Of a DNA stretch of 64,000 bases, positions 24,797 to 36,734 are shown piece after piece. The translations under genes were made by a program, and so were the position numbers. Numbering within the stretch: the stretch's first letter is position 1; every line of letters begins with the position of its first letter. Under the pieces are notes generated by a model. That model was not told the origin of the DNA and ran no database searches. It saw only the letters and a program-made list of their open reading frames with translations. Where the stretch lies: the NCBI GenBank assembly GCA_029948255.1, contig JALIZF010001815.1, positions 124,001-188,000 of the forward strand. Direction: 5' to 3'. Origin of the DNA: Telmatactis stephensoni (lineage: Eukaryota > Cnidaria > Anthozoa > Actiniaria > Isophelliidae).

Positions 24797-26376
24797 CTCA
24801 ATTTGCTTGAATGGCAACTAAAAATAGATTTAAGGTGTGGCTAAAGTTTTCTAAATACAGTAAATGTAATAATGGATTATAAAACCCCAGCCTTGACTCA
24901 AATCTATTTTACATGGTCAGTCATGCAAATTTGGAAAGGTCTTTTAATATATCTCTCTAATTAAAGACATCCTAACTATTGATAATAAATATTTTAAGGG
25001 TTACTGCTAAAATTATTTTCTGAGAAAACTTAGAACTGTATCCCTTTAAATGTGTATCCAAACTATACAAATTAATTGTGGCAGTTCTTGTTGACGTCAT
25101 TGGTCATACAACTGCAATATGAAGAAAGTTTTGATCATTAGATGTATGATTATGTAGCTAAAATTTTAATGAGGCTAAAGGAAATTTAGGCAAAGCTAAA
25201 AATCGAGGCATGCTGGCCAGCAGTCTCTTGCATGAATGTGCAGGGTGCCCCTAAGCCATGCAGGGGCCCTAACATGTGGCTATACTTGTGCTGCATGGTA
25301 GCCGATGCATCATTCTTGTGGATTGTCACAGATACATCCTTACAGATTATAGTGGATTCATAGCTTGCTTGAGCATTGCACCCAAGTCCAACCTCATCAG
25401 TGCCGATGAGTTTAACACTTAACAGCTTATATCACAACACTAGTCATCAGATCTTGGAGACACTAGATGCAAGGAAGAGTCAAAGCAAGCCTCTGAATGC
25501 AATTGTTAAAAGATATATGAAAGTGCCTGGAAAAAGATTTTGATGCAAAAGTAATACAGCTAACTTACAAATTTATTGTATGGAACATGTACTTGACTTA
25601 TAAATGTACCACTTCAATTAAATGTGCTAGTGCAGTCCACATAAGTGCTTTTCTCAGTTTTTATGCTTTATATAATCAAGTGAAGTGCTTATATTTCCAA
25701 GTACACGTCTGCATATTATATCAATAATTATTATCAATGTGGAATGTCAAAACTGGCAAATGAAACTGGTTAACTTTAAATGTTTAATACTTGGTTTATT
25801 AAGCTGTTACTGTGATGTTTTTCTGGTGTTATGGATCATGGGTGATGATTGGCCTATAATGAAATTGCATTAAAGCAAAAAATAAAAATAAAAAATAAAC
25901 ATGTACAGTAATATGTATACGTGCTTTGGTATTACATTTATGCAACATAATATAATATTCATAGTTAGGAGTCATTGATTAATGAACATCTACACAAAGG
26001 AAAAATACTGCAAAGTCACATATGGGCATGACTGGTATAATTTTTATACTGTTGGCCAAGTGATGAGAGCACTAACAAGTCACCTCTATGGATGAGGTTT
26101 GAAAAAAATTTGGACTTGAACCTTCATCTGAAGGATGATGTCAGTGATATCACTTTAAAGTTTTACTTTTAATTTAATTCACAATATTCAAATGTTATCT
26201 CAAGTATACTCCGCACTTGGACAAAGTTAATGTTTTTGTTTCACAGTGCTGGACAAATTCCCAAATTAGGAAATTAGCATATTGAGGTGGTTTAACCTTT
26301 CCATTGACTGCCAAGTGCTCAATGAAAACCACTCTTATTAGTTATCTACTATAATAAAGTCTTTACATTTAAAGTT

Positions 26377-29300
26377 TCAGACATTGGGCTGTTTTCCAGC
26401 AGCAGTAGAAACTTCTTTAGTCTCCTCACCTTTAGCTGCACTAACTTCCTTGTCAAAAGTTTTCTTCATTTCCGAGTGACGTACATATGTGTAAGCTAAT
26501 GAACCACCAAGTACAAGTACATTACTTAACCACCACAGGGCCGTCTTTATCTCACTAAAGTATGTTACAGAAATGATTGTTTGTACACAAGCTTTGGCCG
26601 TCCCACTGATGTTATGTGTCAAAGGACTAGTCACTTTGATCTGTAGCCCAGTCATATATCCAATAGCGATACCAAATATACCACCCATCGTCATCATAAA
26701 CCAAAAGTACCCTGAGCCAAGCTTAGGAAACACTATAACCTCTTTAATTTCACCCAAGACGGCCATTAATGGGACAAACAGGAAGCAGGCATTAAAGTTA
26801 TTGTAAAGTTGTAGACGCCAGATATTGTTTTCAACAACAGGAATAACTTTCTTAGTATAAATTGCATTGAGGGATACACATAAACTCGCTAGTATACCAA
26901 ATAGTACACCAGAGTAAGATATCTTGGTAGTAGTGCCCTCTTGGTCAACGCCCATCCAAAATCCACCAATGATGATCAAGCAGCAGAAAATCGCTTTGAT
27001 AGATGTCTTTTGGCCAAGAATCACATATGTACAGATCTGGTTCAAGATAAAAACACCTTGATAAGGATACTTCTTGAAGCAGATTCAGAGAGGCGTAAGT
27101 ATATGCACAGTCAAAATAAAGCATGGAAATGACAAAAATGTTGAATAACTTAGCTACACAATACAGTACTGACAGTCAAAGAAAGGTGCAGTCCACTGCT
27201 TACTGATAAGCAAGGGTGTCCAACAGACTGAGAGCACCAGTCTGTCACCTTTGTGGTGTAAATTTGTAACTGTCTCAAAATGAAAGCACCCTCATATACA
27301 TTCATTTCCATCATGTTGAGCTGTGCCTCTTTCCAATTCAGCACTTGTGCTGCAAGGAACGGTGATGAGCTACCCCAAATTCATTTATTAATTATATCCG
27401 TTTTGAAATCACTGGTGATTTCTGCAATCTGATTGGTTAAAAAGTGTGCAATTAATTCCTAAATTGCATCCTTTTGCCTCATTAATTGCATCTTTTTTTC
27501 CAACCAATCACAAAACAGTTTCTTTTATTATCTGGTGTCTTTTATAAAGTTGAGATTTCAAAATGGATATAATTAAGTGGCAATTAAACTTTGTGTCATG
27601 CAATTTTGGGCAAGAAATCATACTCGTGATTATTAAACTGCACTCCTGCTATGCAGTCGTGCAGTTTTGTAATCACTCGTATGATTTCGGCCCAAATTGC
27701 GCTCCACTCAGTTTAATTACCATTATTTATTATATGAAAGCTGCTCTGGTATCAATTCTCATGGCAGAATTTTGCAACAAAAGAATTTTACAACAAATTA
27801 GCTATTACATGTTATAATGTACATATATAATTTGTAATTTGTGTTTACTTACAACATTGAAAACTGTAGTCAATGATCTCCCAACATTGTAGAAGGAAAC
27901 ACCAAGATTTTTAAGACAAAGATTATTGAATGTAATCATGCCAACAAAAACAACTGACAAAGGCAGAACCTAGAACAAGATAATAAAAGAGTACATTACC
28001 TACACATTACTACATGTAAGTATAGTAAATAATTGTAGGTTTGTTTGAGATGGCCAAAGTAATTTTAAATATTGTCAGTAGCTATACCTGTTTGGCAATT
28101 GACAAATCAATCACAAAAGCAGGAAATGTATCAATCCATGGATACTTATCACCAAGGAGACTCAAGAGAAACAAACAAACTACGGACACTACACATTGGA
28201 ACCATGTTACAAAGAGGGGGGCATCAAGCTGTAAAAACAAAAGCAAATGCATTAATAATGTAAACAATGTACTCAACAAAACAAACGGCCTAATACTCTT
28301 GGTTTGGCTGTTATATGTAAGACACCCTAAGGGCCATTATATGATTGGTGTATTAGTTCATGTAGAAAGTATTAGGTCATAGACATTCTTATGTCTTTAT
28401 AGACATTTTTATTGCCATGAATTGGATGTTGTATATTTCCAAAATAATGAACGTAGAAGCACCAATGAAATAATACACTTACAAACACTTATTTGGTTGG
28501 TTTATATTTATTAGATAGCCATTATGGCCCATCCTAATACTACAGGGTGGACACACCCTCAAGCCCATTATTTGGGTGGTACATATTTGCTTTACTTCTA
28601 CTTTATTTTACTACAGGGTGGACACACCCTCAAGCCCATTATTTGGGTGGTACATATTTGCTTTAAGGTATTAGGGCCCAGACACACTTAAGCCAATGAT
28701 TGGTTGAAGTGTATATTAATTATGGTTCAATTTTATCTTTGGTTTAATTTATATTTTCCTTTCTTTTATACTCATTATCATACAAGAAAAAGCAGAGGAA
28801 ATAGAAATTGAACCATGGATGAACTTGAAGCACAACATTATAGAGTGAGTGTTCTGACGTGAGTGTACACATGAGAATGGCATGAGCAAGTGTGGTCGAG
28901 TGGTTGTGTATGTCAGTTCAAGTCAGGAAAGCTTAGAGAGTCATTTTGTTGTTATATAAATAAAAATTTAATTGTCTATCACACTCATGACCAAAGGAAC
29001 TTATACTACAACATATACTATCAATAAAACCAGGAGGCCTTTGTGACCAGCCTTTGCCATGTACCCATACACCTGCAGCAGATTAGACAGTACACTTCTA
29101 CCCACTGACCATTCCATCTTGAGATATTAACTAAAGGTGTTTTCAAAGTGTACTATAAACTAACTAGTCATGTTATGATAAATAACTACCTTACAAAGTC
29201 AAAGTCTACAAAGTTCTACAGTGCAATGCAATAAACAAAACGTGTATACTTACAGTACACATACAACATCAACAGAAGTTAAATAATAGAACAGAACCTT

Positions 29301-29674
29301 AAAAATTAAACATGCAAATAAATTCACATATTTTCAAACCAAACACAACTGCAAATAACAATACCTTCAAATCTGGGCTGCTAAGTAAATACTTATTCAG
29401 AAACACCAAGGAAATAGAGATTATCCTAGAAGTACACAAATAAATATATCAACACATATTGTCCGTGATCTCTTCGTTGTGACACGGTGGGGGATTCAAC
29501 TCCTTCAAACTTTGCAACGTGGCGCATGGCGACCATAAATTAGCATTTCTCTCAGAAAATTCTCCAATTTTTTTAACCAACAAACCAACAAAAATTATCA
29601 CTATATACAACTTACCAATAGCCAGCAACGACGGCTGTGATCTTCAAGGTTCCTCTTAGAAAAGATTCTGTCAT
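26377..29674 (-). CDS. SLC35C1: GDP-fucose transporter 1
   Basis: Five exons (29616-29674, 29365-29425, 28088-28228, 27853-27969, 26377-27036) join in frame to 345 residues; human SLC35C1 has 364. It is a ten-helix nucleotide-sugar transporter of the Golgi membrane, exchanging cytosolic GDP-fucose for GMP to feed fucosyltransferases. Diagnostic stretches include [12 protein letters not shown] in helix 1, [58 protein letters not shown], and [15 protein letters not shown], which lines the GDP-fucose site. The C-terminal tail ([14 protein letters not shown]…) is lysine- and glutamate-rich. I place the last acceptor at CAG|ATC (27036) because it keeps phase 0 and aligns with the family. The gene is divergent with CTU2. 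Confidence 0.95.
27581..27720. mobile_element. Fold-back MITE in SLC35C1 intron 4
   Basis: The left arm (CAATTAAAC..GCAATTTTGGGC..GAAATCATACTCGTGATTA) and right arm (TAATCACTCGTATGATTTC..GCCCAAATTGC..GTTTAATTA) form ~60-bp imperfect inverted repeats around a GCAGTCGTGCAG centre. An additional imperfect pair (TTAATTATATCCGTTTTGAAATC near 27386; GATTTCAAAATGGATATAATTAA near 27553) sits outside to the left, so this may be a MITE adjoining another. Confidence 0.7.
28541..28665. repeat. 71-bp direct tandem duplication
   Basis: TACAGGGTGGACACACCCTC..GGTGGTACATATTTGCTTTA occurs twice without mismatch, starting at 28541 and 28612. It lies in SLC35C1 intron 2. The exact identity implies a recent duplication. 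Confidence 0.9.
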
Positions 29675-29932
29675 TTTGGACAAAACCTCTTGAAACTTTT
29701 TTATACTCAACCAGATTTGAATGACTTCGATCGAATGAAGGAAGCGGTATGAGCCTGCGGTGATTACCGCTGGTCATTGCCTTGGTAACCAGGCCGTATA
29801 GTAGAAAGTGGAGAAATTACACAAAATTTCGTGCTTTGAAAAACTCTCTTTTTCACGCCGATAACAGCATCGATTGGGTTTATAGGACTTATCAGTGTTT
29901 AAAAAAGACGTTTACAAGATAAAATCTCAAAA
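29675..29932. promoter_or_regulatory. Divergent promoter, SLC35C1 / CTU2
   Basis: Only 258 bp separates the two start codons. No TATA box is obvious. CTU2 has A/T-rich sequence (CTCAAAA) directly before its ATG at 29933. Confidence 0.5.
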
Positions 29933-31270
29933 ATGTGCAACATCGAAGAAGACGATGTTCCAATTGCGAATGCCCCACGTGTTTCGATACAAGAAGATCG
30001 AGTTTGTATGAAATGTTCCAAATCTCAAGCAGTTGTTTTGGTTCGATTGAACGATCCACTATGTAAATCCTGTTTTATGACCTACTTTACCCATAAATTC
30101 CGCGCAACGATTGGTAAATCAAGAATTATTCGTCACGAAGATAAAGTTTTGCTTGCTGTGTCTGGTGGGCCATGCTCACTGGCCATGTTGAAAATGGTAG
30201 GAGAGGGACTGAGTGAAAATGTCGCAAGAAAGTTCCGGTATATTCCTGGTGTTGTCTACATTGATGAAGGAGTCGTTTTGGGTTTGAGTGAGCAAGAAAG
30301 AAGCGAGATAAAGCAGGGGATAAAAGACTTTGTAGTTGAAAATGGGAATTTTGATTTTCATGAAGCAAAGTTGGAAGATCTCTTCACATCCAGTAGTTTA
30401 CAAGATGACAAAGATACAGAAAAATCTACTGCAGAAAAACTTAAACACTGCTTCAATTCAGTGACTTCATTAACAGCCAAAGAAGACCTCTTAAAGACCC
30501 TTCGACAACAACTTCTTGTTAAAGTAGCCTTGAAAGCTAGTTATCCCAAAATCATGGTTGGAGACAGTGCATCACGAATCTCCGTCCGTCTTCTCTCTAG
30601 TGTATCTCAGGGAAGAGGAGAGGCATTGTCTTACGATACTGGCTTTATTGACAGTCGTCATGGAGATGTCATGATATTAAGACCAATGAGAGAGTTTGTT
30701 GCCAAGGAGGTTTCCCTTTACGACTTTTTTCAAGGCATTGAAGCACTCAATATCCCAACATTAGCAACAAAAGCTGGCCCTTATGCAAGTATTGATAGAC
30801 TTACAGAGGAGTTTGTGAGTGGATTACAAGCACAGCTACCATCTACTGTTAATACAATCTTCAGAACTGGGGATAAACTTACTGTTAAGGGAACCAAGGA
30901 TTCAGCAAATAATTGTTCTCTTTGTGGGATCCCTGTGGAATTGTCCTTTGAACATATTACTGATGAGCTAAAGCAGCTAAAGTTGAAGGACAACACCAAA
31001 GAACTGCCTGGAAAAGGCTTGGGGGACTGTAATAATGTGTCTGATGATGTTATTTCATCTCAAAATAGTTGCTGTGGTGGTGCAACGTGTTCAAATGTGT
31101 CAGAAAAAAACAATTTTACTGAAACTCTTTGCTATGGATGCTCTTTGACTGTAAAAGACATGAAAGAAGGATTTGATGTTTTGCCTTTGTTTGCTAAAGA
31201 ATCAGCTCAAAGACAGTTGAACCAATCAGAGATGAAAGAACAAATTAGTGACTTTTTACTTGAGAATTGA
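29933..31270 (+). CDS. CTU2: Cytoplasmic tRNA 2-thiolation protein 2
   Basis: This is a 445-residue protein in one coding exon. With CTU1 it forms the complex that thiolates wobble uridine 34 (mcm5s2U) of Lys, Glu and Gln tRNAs in the cytosol, using sulfur relayed by URM1. The N-terminal zinc-ribbon cysteines are visible as CMKC (25-28) and CKSC (44-47). Next comes the PP-loop-like motif KVLLAVSGGPCS (71-82). In CTU2/Ncs2 this loop is degenerate (SGGPxS rather than SGGKDS), consistent with the non-catalytic partner. The middle has the family stretch YDTGFIDSRHGDVMILRPMR. The C-terminal pairs NCSLCG (~328) and CYGC (~400) complete the metal sites. The absence of introns is unusual for an animal CTU2; a fixed retrocopy replacing the parental gene is possible. 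Head to head with SLC35C1. Confidence 0.93.
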   Translation: MCNIEEDDVPIANAPRVSIQEDRVCMKCSKSQAVVLVRLNDPLCKSCFMTYFTHKFRATIGKSRIIRHEDKVLLAVSGGPCSLAMLKMVGEGLSENVARKFRYIPGVVYIDEGVVLGLSEQERSEIKQGIKDFVVENGNFDFHEAKLEDLFTSSSLQDDKDTEKSTAEKLKHCFNSVTSLTAKEDLLKTLRQQLLVKVALKASYPKIMVGDSASRISVRLLSSVSQGRGEALSYDTGFIDSRHGDVMILRPMREFVAKEVSLYDFFQGIEALNIPTLATKAGPYASIDRLTEEFVSGLQAQLPSTVNTIFRTGDKLTVKGTKDSANNCSLCGIPVELSFEHITDELKQLKLKDNTKELPGKGLGDCNNVSDDVISSQNSCCGGATCSNVSEKNNFTETLCYGCSLTVKDMKEGFDVLPLFAKESAQRQLNQSEMKEQISDFLLEN

Positions 31271-32818
31271 GAATTCTGATTTACATCCTCTGCAAACTTT
31301 TTAGGATTTCTAAATGTCCATTGTATAGATGCTTTTTCAACAAAGATAATTCATGGAGACTCTGTTACGACTTAAAGAATGACTAAATTTATTTATAAGT
31401 ATAGAGGTTTTGTATAATCACACTTTGTATTAATAATCAAATCATGATTTTGTTGTTCTGACAATCCAATGTAACTGCTTTCATGTTACAATGCAAAGCC
31501 TCTATTAAGAGAGGCCCTCATTACAATGAATATGTGTCCATATTATAGAGGTGTCTGTATTCAGAAGAGTCCATAGATTCCCGGGATAGATTATAGAGAG
31601 TGTTAAGTCCAAACAATTGTCCTTCTTTTCCTCTATCTACTTTTTTGGATTTCCTGTGTTATGGAAAAAAGGGGATTAAGGTTAAATATTTATTACAGTA
31701 CATCCTGGCCTTACTGACACCACCATTAGATGCCTTCAGTAAAGACCAAACTATTGTCACCTCTAAAAAACAGATGCACAGACACTTCTATATGACAGAT
31801 GCCATTTTATGATGGATATTCTTATGATACATGCACTTCTTTACCATAGAAGAAATATAAGATAAATGATTCCTGTAAAAAGGATTATATTCTAGTAGTT
31901 GTAGTGTTATCATAGTTATTTTCTCATCTTTTTATACAGAGTTCTTGCTAATTATTCTATATGCAGTATGTCTCTTTGATACTGGAAATCTCCTTAGCCT
32001 TAATTTGCTTTTGACTTCTTTTACATGTAATAATCCAAGACAAAAGAAACAAGAAAGTTTCAGTGGAAAAGAATTATTTAGTGAATAACTGAGAAAATGA
32101 ATTGTTTAAATTATAACACTTGATCAAATGAATCTCCCGACAACTGAAAAAAACATTTAATAAACTCTTTACTTTCTCTTTCAAATTGTATCTTTACATT
32201 TACCAATCAGAAGATATGTATTATCGACTACAGTACGTTTTTCATATTTTCAAATTTTCTCTGAATGAAGAAGGCAAATAGAGAAAGCTCAAAATTATTT
32301 CTAGGATTCAATTTCGGGAAGAGGTCTTTCATCTTCAGGGAAAATAAAACTAACCCCATAATTAATGAATGCCAAGTTTGGATTCAGCAGAAAATTGGGA
32401 AGTTGCCGCGAACTAATAATCTCCGATAAAGAATAGGCTGTTTGTGAATTTATTTTATTTTCAAAATTAGTCAATTGTCATTTGAATATTTTAAGTAAAA
32501 AAAGTTAATCCACTGACAAATACTGTGACTGATACTCGACTTATTAAAAATCATAAAAAGAAGTCGGAATTGAAGTGGCCAAAGCTGAACAAGTTGATAA
32601 GCAAAAAGCTAGTTCAAAACATTGGTTGACTCGCCCTCAAAATATTGTCTCTTGTTACTGTATTATACCAACCGGTAAGCGAAGTTCTCGTTCAGTTGTA
32701 TTTGTGTATACTATTTATTTACCAAAACAGCGCACATGTACAGAAGAAAGTTTGTGCTTCATATACAAGGCCTTTCAAAAAACGTTGACGGTACGTCGGA
32801 GATCTGACATCTGAGACC
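31271..32818. other. CTU2 3' flank, no gene recognised
   Basis: AT-rich sequence with scattered short open frames. None has splice sites in phase or a recognisable domain. A poly(A) signal for CTU2 is probably among the AT-rich motifs of the first 300 bp. Confidence 0.45.
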
Positions 32819-32984
32819 AGATGATACTAAGACTGAGAGAAACTCAGTACTGATGTCTATGCGACTGTTCGCGGCGACTAAGGTTATTTTTAGTAATTTC
32901 GCCATCGCGCGCGCAAGGTCGCCGCGAACATGCATGCATGGCCCAGACATCAATACCGAGCTTCGCTTTCTTAGTATTATGATC
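32819..32984. mobile_element. MITE, TIR AGATGATACTAAG
   Basis: The left arm (AGATGATACTAAGACTG..CTCAGTACTGATGTCT..GTTCGCGGCGAC) pairs imperfectly with the right arm (GTCGCCGCGAAC..AGACATCAATACCGAG..CTTAGTATTATGATCT). It has a GC-rich core with GCGCGCGC. No protein is encoded. Confidence 0.7.
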
Positions 32985-33343
32985 TCTTGCTGAGATAGAC
33001 CGAGTAACTAGCTTCAAAATAATTTTGATACACTTTACAAAGTGGAAGTGATGTAACTTATTGTAAAATTAAAATATAAGTTATCATTTTGAGCCAGTAG
33101 ATTTGTGCTTTTTCATAATTTAATCGGAAACACAAAAGCAAAAGAATGCTCCGTATATGATTCAGATTGTCTAATGTCAACGTTTTTGAAATAGTTACAC
33201 GTATAAACTTAATTTTTCAAGTCTGACCAATTTCGATCTGCAATGGAAAATACTACCTTTTCAGTCAAATAACGTATCTTCAAAATTGTCTTTGCGATGA
33301 CATTTGTTGCATTTCCTCTATTTCAGGCCAAAAAAACCTAATT

Positions 33344-34909
33344 ATGTCTTGCGCCGTTCTACTTTTACTTACAGTCAACACACAACTACTATCCAGAGTC
33401 AAAGCAATGAAGTGCGAATCTAGAAGTTCCGAGTACGGCCATGCACTTCAGACGACACATTTTATCTTTGCAAAATTCACGACAGACGATCTTGGTTCTT
33501 GCTATCAACGATGTATTAACGACAAGAAGTGCAGTAGTATTAACTTCTGCTTGCAAAGCGGACAATGTGAGCATAATCATGCCGCTAAAGAAGGCTTTCC
33601 AGACAAGTTTGTCAAGAAAGAGTTTTCAATCTACGCAGAAACGAGACAACCAGGTAGGAATCGAAATACAGGGTATCTCGAAAGTTTGTGCCCATGCATC
33701 TCTATTAAGTGCAAAGGCGTGCGCAATTTATCGAAGTCGCAAAATATCTTGCAATGCTTGCAAGACCTTGCAACAACGTACGCAGAAGTCATGGTGAACT
33801 GGCAGAGCTCAGAAGTTGAATACACAGCTTAGATCGAAACTAGTTCGTTTTTACTGAGGGAGGAAAAACCGGAGTACCCGGAGAAAAACCCTCGAAGCAA
33901 GGGGAGAGAATGAGCAAGAAACTCAAGCCACAAGTTGTATGCAAACTTCCTTTTTTGTGTTCTCGGCCTAAAACCCATTTTTCAATTGTTCTATTTCCGC
34001 CTTTCTTTCCTTCCATTCGCAATAGAATATGAAAATGTGATTAACTTCGCGCAAAGGCTTTACACCGCTAACTTACTAAATCCTTCCCAGCAACCGCAGC
34101 GTGAAGCGACGCGAGTCTGTGGCTAAATCTAAATCTAAATTTATTAATTTGCAAAGTTTGACACATCGCTGCAGATGTGGCTCTCACTCTATAAAACTAT
34201 CACTCATAAGTCCCTGTTTTGCTGTTAAAACGCAGACTATGGATCAAGTCCGCAAACACCATCACCCTCCTGTAAGTTTATCAAATCCAAAAATCCTAAA
34301 GCAAAGTCTGCCATCTACTGGCTTCACCCTCATGACTCACCAACACAGTCATTTGAGGCCTTCTGTGACATGGAGACAGATGGAGGTGGATGGACGCTCG
34401 TTTACTCTTACCACTTTACAAACTTTACCTACTTTTCTAATTATGAGAACGCCGTCTCGCCAATTCCAAACTGGCCCCTATCAGTCCAACCAAGCACCTT
34501 AGCCCCTGTGTCTACGAATGTCCCTTTGGGTGAAGGAATGCCGTATGGAGCAATGGATTTTGACTTGTGGAAGAAAATTGGTCGAGAATTTTTAATCAAG
34601 TCAACTATAAATCACTGGATTGCGTGTTCTAACGGTTCTGGGGACCTTCTCAAATGGGTACAAGGGACAATCAACTGTAGGCCTATGAAAAATGTCCCTA
34701 GTGTTTGCCTTGGATATGTTCCCTCGAGGGTGGACATTATTTCTTACTGTGGGCCGGCCTTGCGTAGTAGTGGGAGTTTATCGATGTATTTTTTTGATGG
34801 GTCGATTAATTCGTGCTATCCTACCCATGATCCTTGCTGCACGAGTAAGATAACCAATCACGTCACGGGTAATGACGTCATACCAGAAGGATCCTTGTGG
34901 GTTCGATAA
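33344..34909 (+). CDS. Secreted PAN/apple plus fibrinogen-like protein
   Basis: Two coding exons (33344-33653, 34236-34909) join at phase 1 to 327 residues. An acceptor (tctatttcag) at 33326 suggests an upstream 5' untranslated exon. Residues 1-21 are a signal peptide. Residues ~24-100 form a PAN/apple-like module with the pattern CYQRCINDKKCSSINFC. The C-terminal part has SAIYWLHP..FEAFCDMETDGGGWTLVYSY, the start of a fibrinogen-related fold, then a conserved tail (AMDFDLWKKIGREFLIKS, NHWIAC, YFFDGS, PTHDPC). This non-canonical fibrinogen-like tail is, from memory, typical of anthozoan secreted proteins such as the coral 'uncharacterized skeletal organic matrix protein 5' type. It is probably extracellular, in adhesion, matrix or lectin-like recognition. 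This is my main argument for a cnidarian source. Confidence 0.8.
33850..33925 (-). mobile_element. SINE core fragment
   Basis: GGAGGAAAAACCGGAGTACC..GGAGAAAAACCCTCGAAGCA is the reverse complement of the segment after the tRNA-like head of the SINE at 52190 (TTGCTTCAAGGTTTTTCCCC..TCCTCCGCGGTTTTTCC). It lies in the intron of the PAN/fibrinogen-like gene. Similar cores occur in metazoan Meta-type SINEs; that naming is from memory. Confidence 0.6.
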
Positions 34910-35557
34910 TGTGTAGCCTGCCGGTTGAGATAGTCAGCTGTCTTCCATCAAAAAGTGTGACGCAGTAGTATGCGAGTGTTATAAGACAATAATTTAGCTA
35001 GAGAAGAAATAAACATCGAATTAGCATCAAATTTTGAGAAGAAATATAGACATCGAACTAGCATAGAACTAGCATCGAGCTAGCAGGGTTTAAGGTGGAG
35101 ATTAAAAAATAGCCCTGAGGCCTATAATAATGTTCGCCTTTCAAAGGTGTCCAGCTATATAATTTACCAACTTTAAAAACTAGTTATTCAACTGATTGTC
35201 TTTGTAAATATGAAACTCCGCGCGCACACCTGAGTCAATACAAGGTATTTCACCGCAACAGCCAACAGGTTTGACTTTGATACAATCAAACCTCCTAGAT
35301 TTCTGCCGTATATATGTGGTTTAACTTAAAGTGTACTCGAGAATGCTCGTGCTAAATACTCTAAATTGTATTCCACCAGTAGCTGATGAATAAATCTATT
35401 CTACTCTAATCCGCGATATAGTTATTAGACTAATGAAATCAATATAATAGATCTAATCAATCCAAGTCTATTTATAATTACCCTTTTTGCTTCCAAAAAA
35501 TAAAATTGTTGCGCATGCACTATCTAAAGATAATGCACTCTCTAGGATCTAAGGTTC
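34910..35557. other. 3' flank, nothing recognised
   Basis: Short ACATCGAACTAGCAT-type direct repeats lie at about 35015-35090, followed by AT-rich sequence. No exon is supported. Confidence 0.45.
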
Positions 35558-35903
35558 GGTAATACGAGCAACAAAATCGTGTAAAATTTTGCACAGGGAG
35601 TACTGTAGAAAGAGCTTCTATTTGTCAAACGTACAACCAAAAATTGTTGCGCGCGGTATGGTAATACGAGCAACATTTGCTCTGTACGTAACTTGTAACG
35701 TTACAATGTTGCGCAAAACGTTGGTAAGGTGCGGTAATACGAGCAACAAAATCGTGCAAAATTTTGCACAGGGAGTACTGTAGAAAGAGCTTCTATTTGT
35801 CAAACAACCATGCAAAAAAATTTGTTGCGCGCGGTGTGGTAATACGAGCAACATTTGCTCTGTAACTCGTAACGTTACAATGTTGCGCAAAACGTTGCCC
35901 TTA
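35558..35903. mobile_element. Two tandem copies of a GAGCAACA-family MITE
   Basis: Units of about 172 bp start at 35558 and 35731. Each begins GGTAATACGAGCAACAAAAT, has an internal second GGTAATACGAGCAACATTTG, and ends CAATGTTGCGCAAAACGTT. Within a unit the two halves are inverted-repeat-like (GTTGCGC / GCGCAAC). The units are nearly identical apart from small indels, so the duplication is recent. Related copies lie at 8490, 11085 and 12460. Confidence 0.8.
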
Positions 35904-36183
35904 CTAACGACACCTTAATAACGTAACGTATCTTCGACCAATGTCTATGTCAAATGTCGAGTAAAACCATGATAAGCAAAATCAATGAAGAAAGTTTCGA
36001 AATGGAATTATTTTTCTGCAGCTTTACAAATAAGTTATTCAGCCGACTATGAATCAATGTAATATTCTTGTTACCCTATCACAACCCACATGCCTGACAT
36101 GTCAGTCAACATATTCCTCAAGCTGAGGGGCAAATGTCCTTTCTTTATTTGTCTAATAAAGACCATTGAGAACCATTTCCAAA

Positions 36184-36310
36184 TTATTTCAAAAGACCAA
36201 GTGTAGACACACCTTTTCGGAGGTGTTTACAATGAGCATACAAAACGGGTAGGCTGACTAGGATAGATTCACATTATAGTCGAGGGTGGATTAGAATACA
36301 CTGACTGATC
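36184..36310 (+). promoter_or_regulatory. Conserved upstream block of carboxypeptidase gene 1
   Basis: The block CAAAAGACCAAGTGTAGACA..GTGTTTACA..GAGCATACAA also lies upstream of carboxypeptidase gene 2 (58356-58412) at a similar distance from the ATG. A second shared block, TTACAA..GAGTTATTCAGC-like and TTACCCTATCACAA, lies farther up (36024-36085 and 58158-58258). GTGTTTAC resembles a forkhead-box site. Retention between tandem paralogues whose surroundings have diverged suggests promoter function. Confidence 0.55.
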
Positions 36311-36691
36311 ATGAAGACACTCTGCTTGTTGTTGTTTCTTGCCCTTGGGGCGTATGCTGGTCATATGTAAGTACCTACAGGCCCACCGATAGAACCTGGG
36401 TAGGGGTGGCTCGGTTTCCGCCATTGAATTTCCGGTAATTGGTTTAAGATACGTATATGTCCTGGGGGCATGGCCTTATGGTGGAATGAAAATTCCTTAA
36501 AACACAAGACATTCAAATGTAATAGATACACGAAATGTATCTGTGACTTGAATATATCTACACACGGGTGTATCATATACAAAGGCGCGACTTACTCGGC
36601 GCAAAATTAGCATTAAAAGTGTATATATTGGGTTCGGGAAATTGTGACTGAAGTTCTCGATTCGATGTTTTCAGGAAACGTTATTTATTTT

Positions 36692-36734
<43 letters not shown>

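Larger units (their letters stand above)
23057..26376. other. Intergenic, repeats only
   Basis: The C/EBP promoter side (23057-23250) is followed by AT-rich sequence, two recognisable elements (listed separately), a (GGAA)n run at about 24085-24130 and a (TTA)n run at 24580-24605. No coding exon is supported; SLC35C1's 3' end enters from the right. Confidence 0.55.

Noticed and set aside
26573..26806. Plus-strand frame across SLC35C1 exon 5
   Set aside because: It is antisense to a confidently identified coding exon.
35558..35903. CRISPR-like repeat array
   Set aside because: The repeats are ~172-bp MITE units in a eukaryotic genome, not short spaced repeats.
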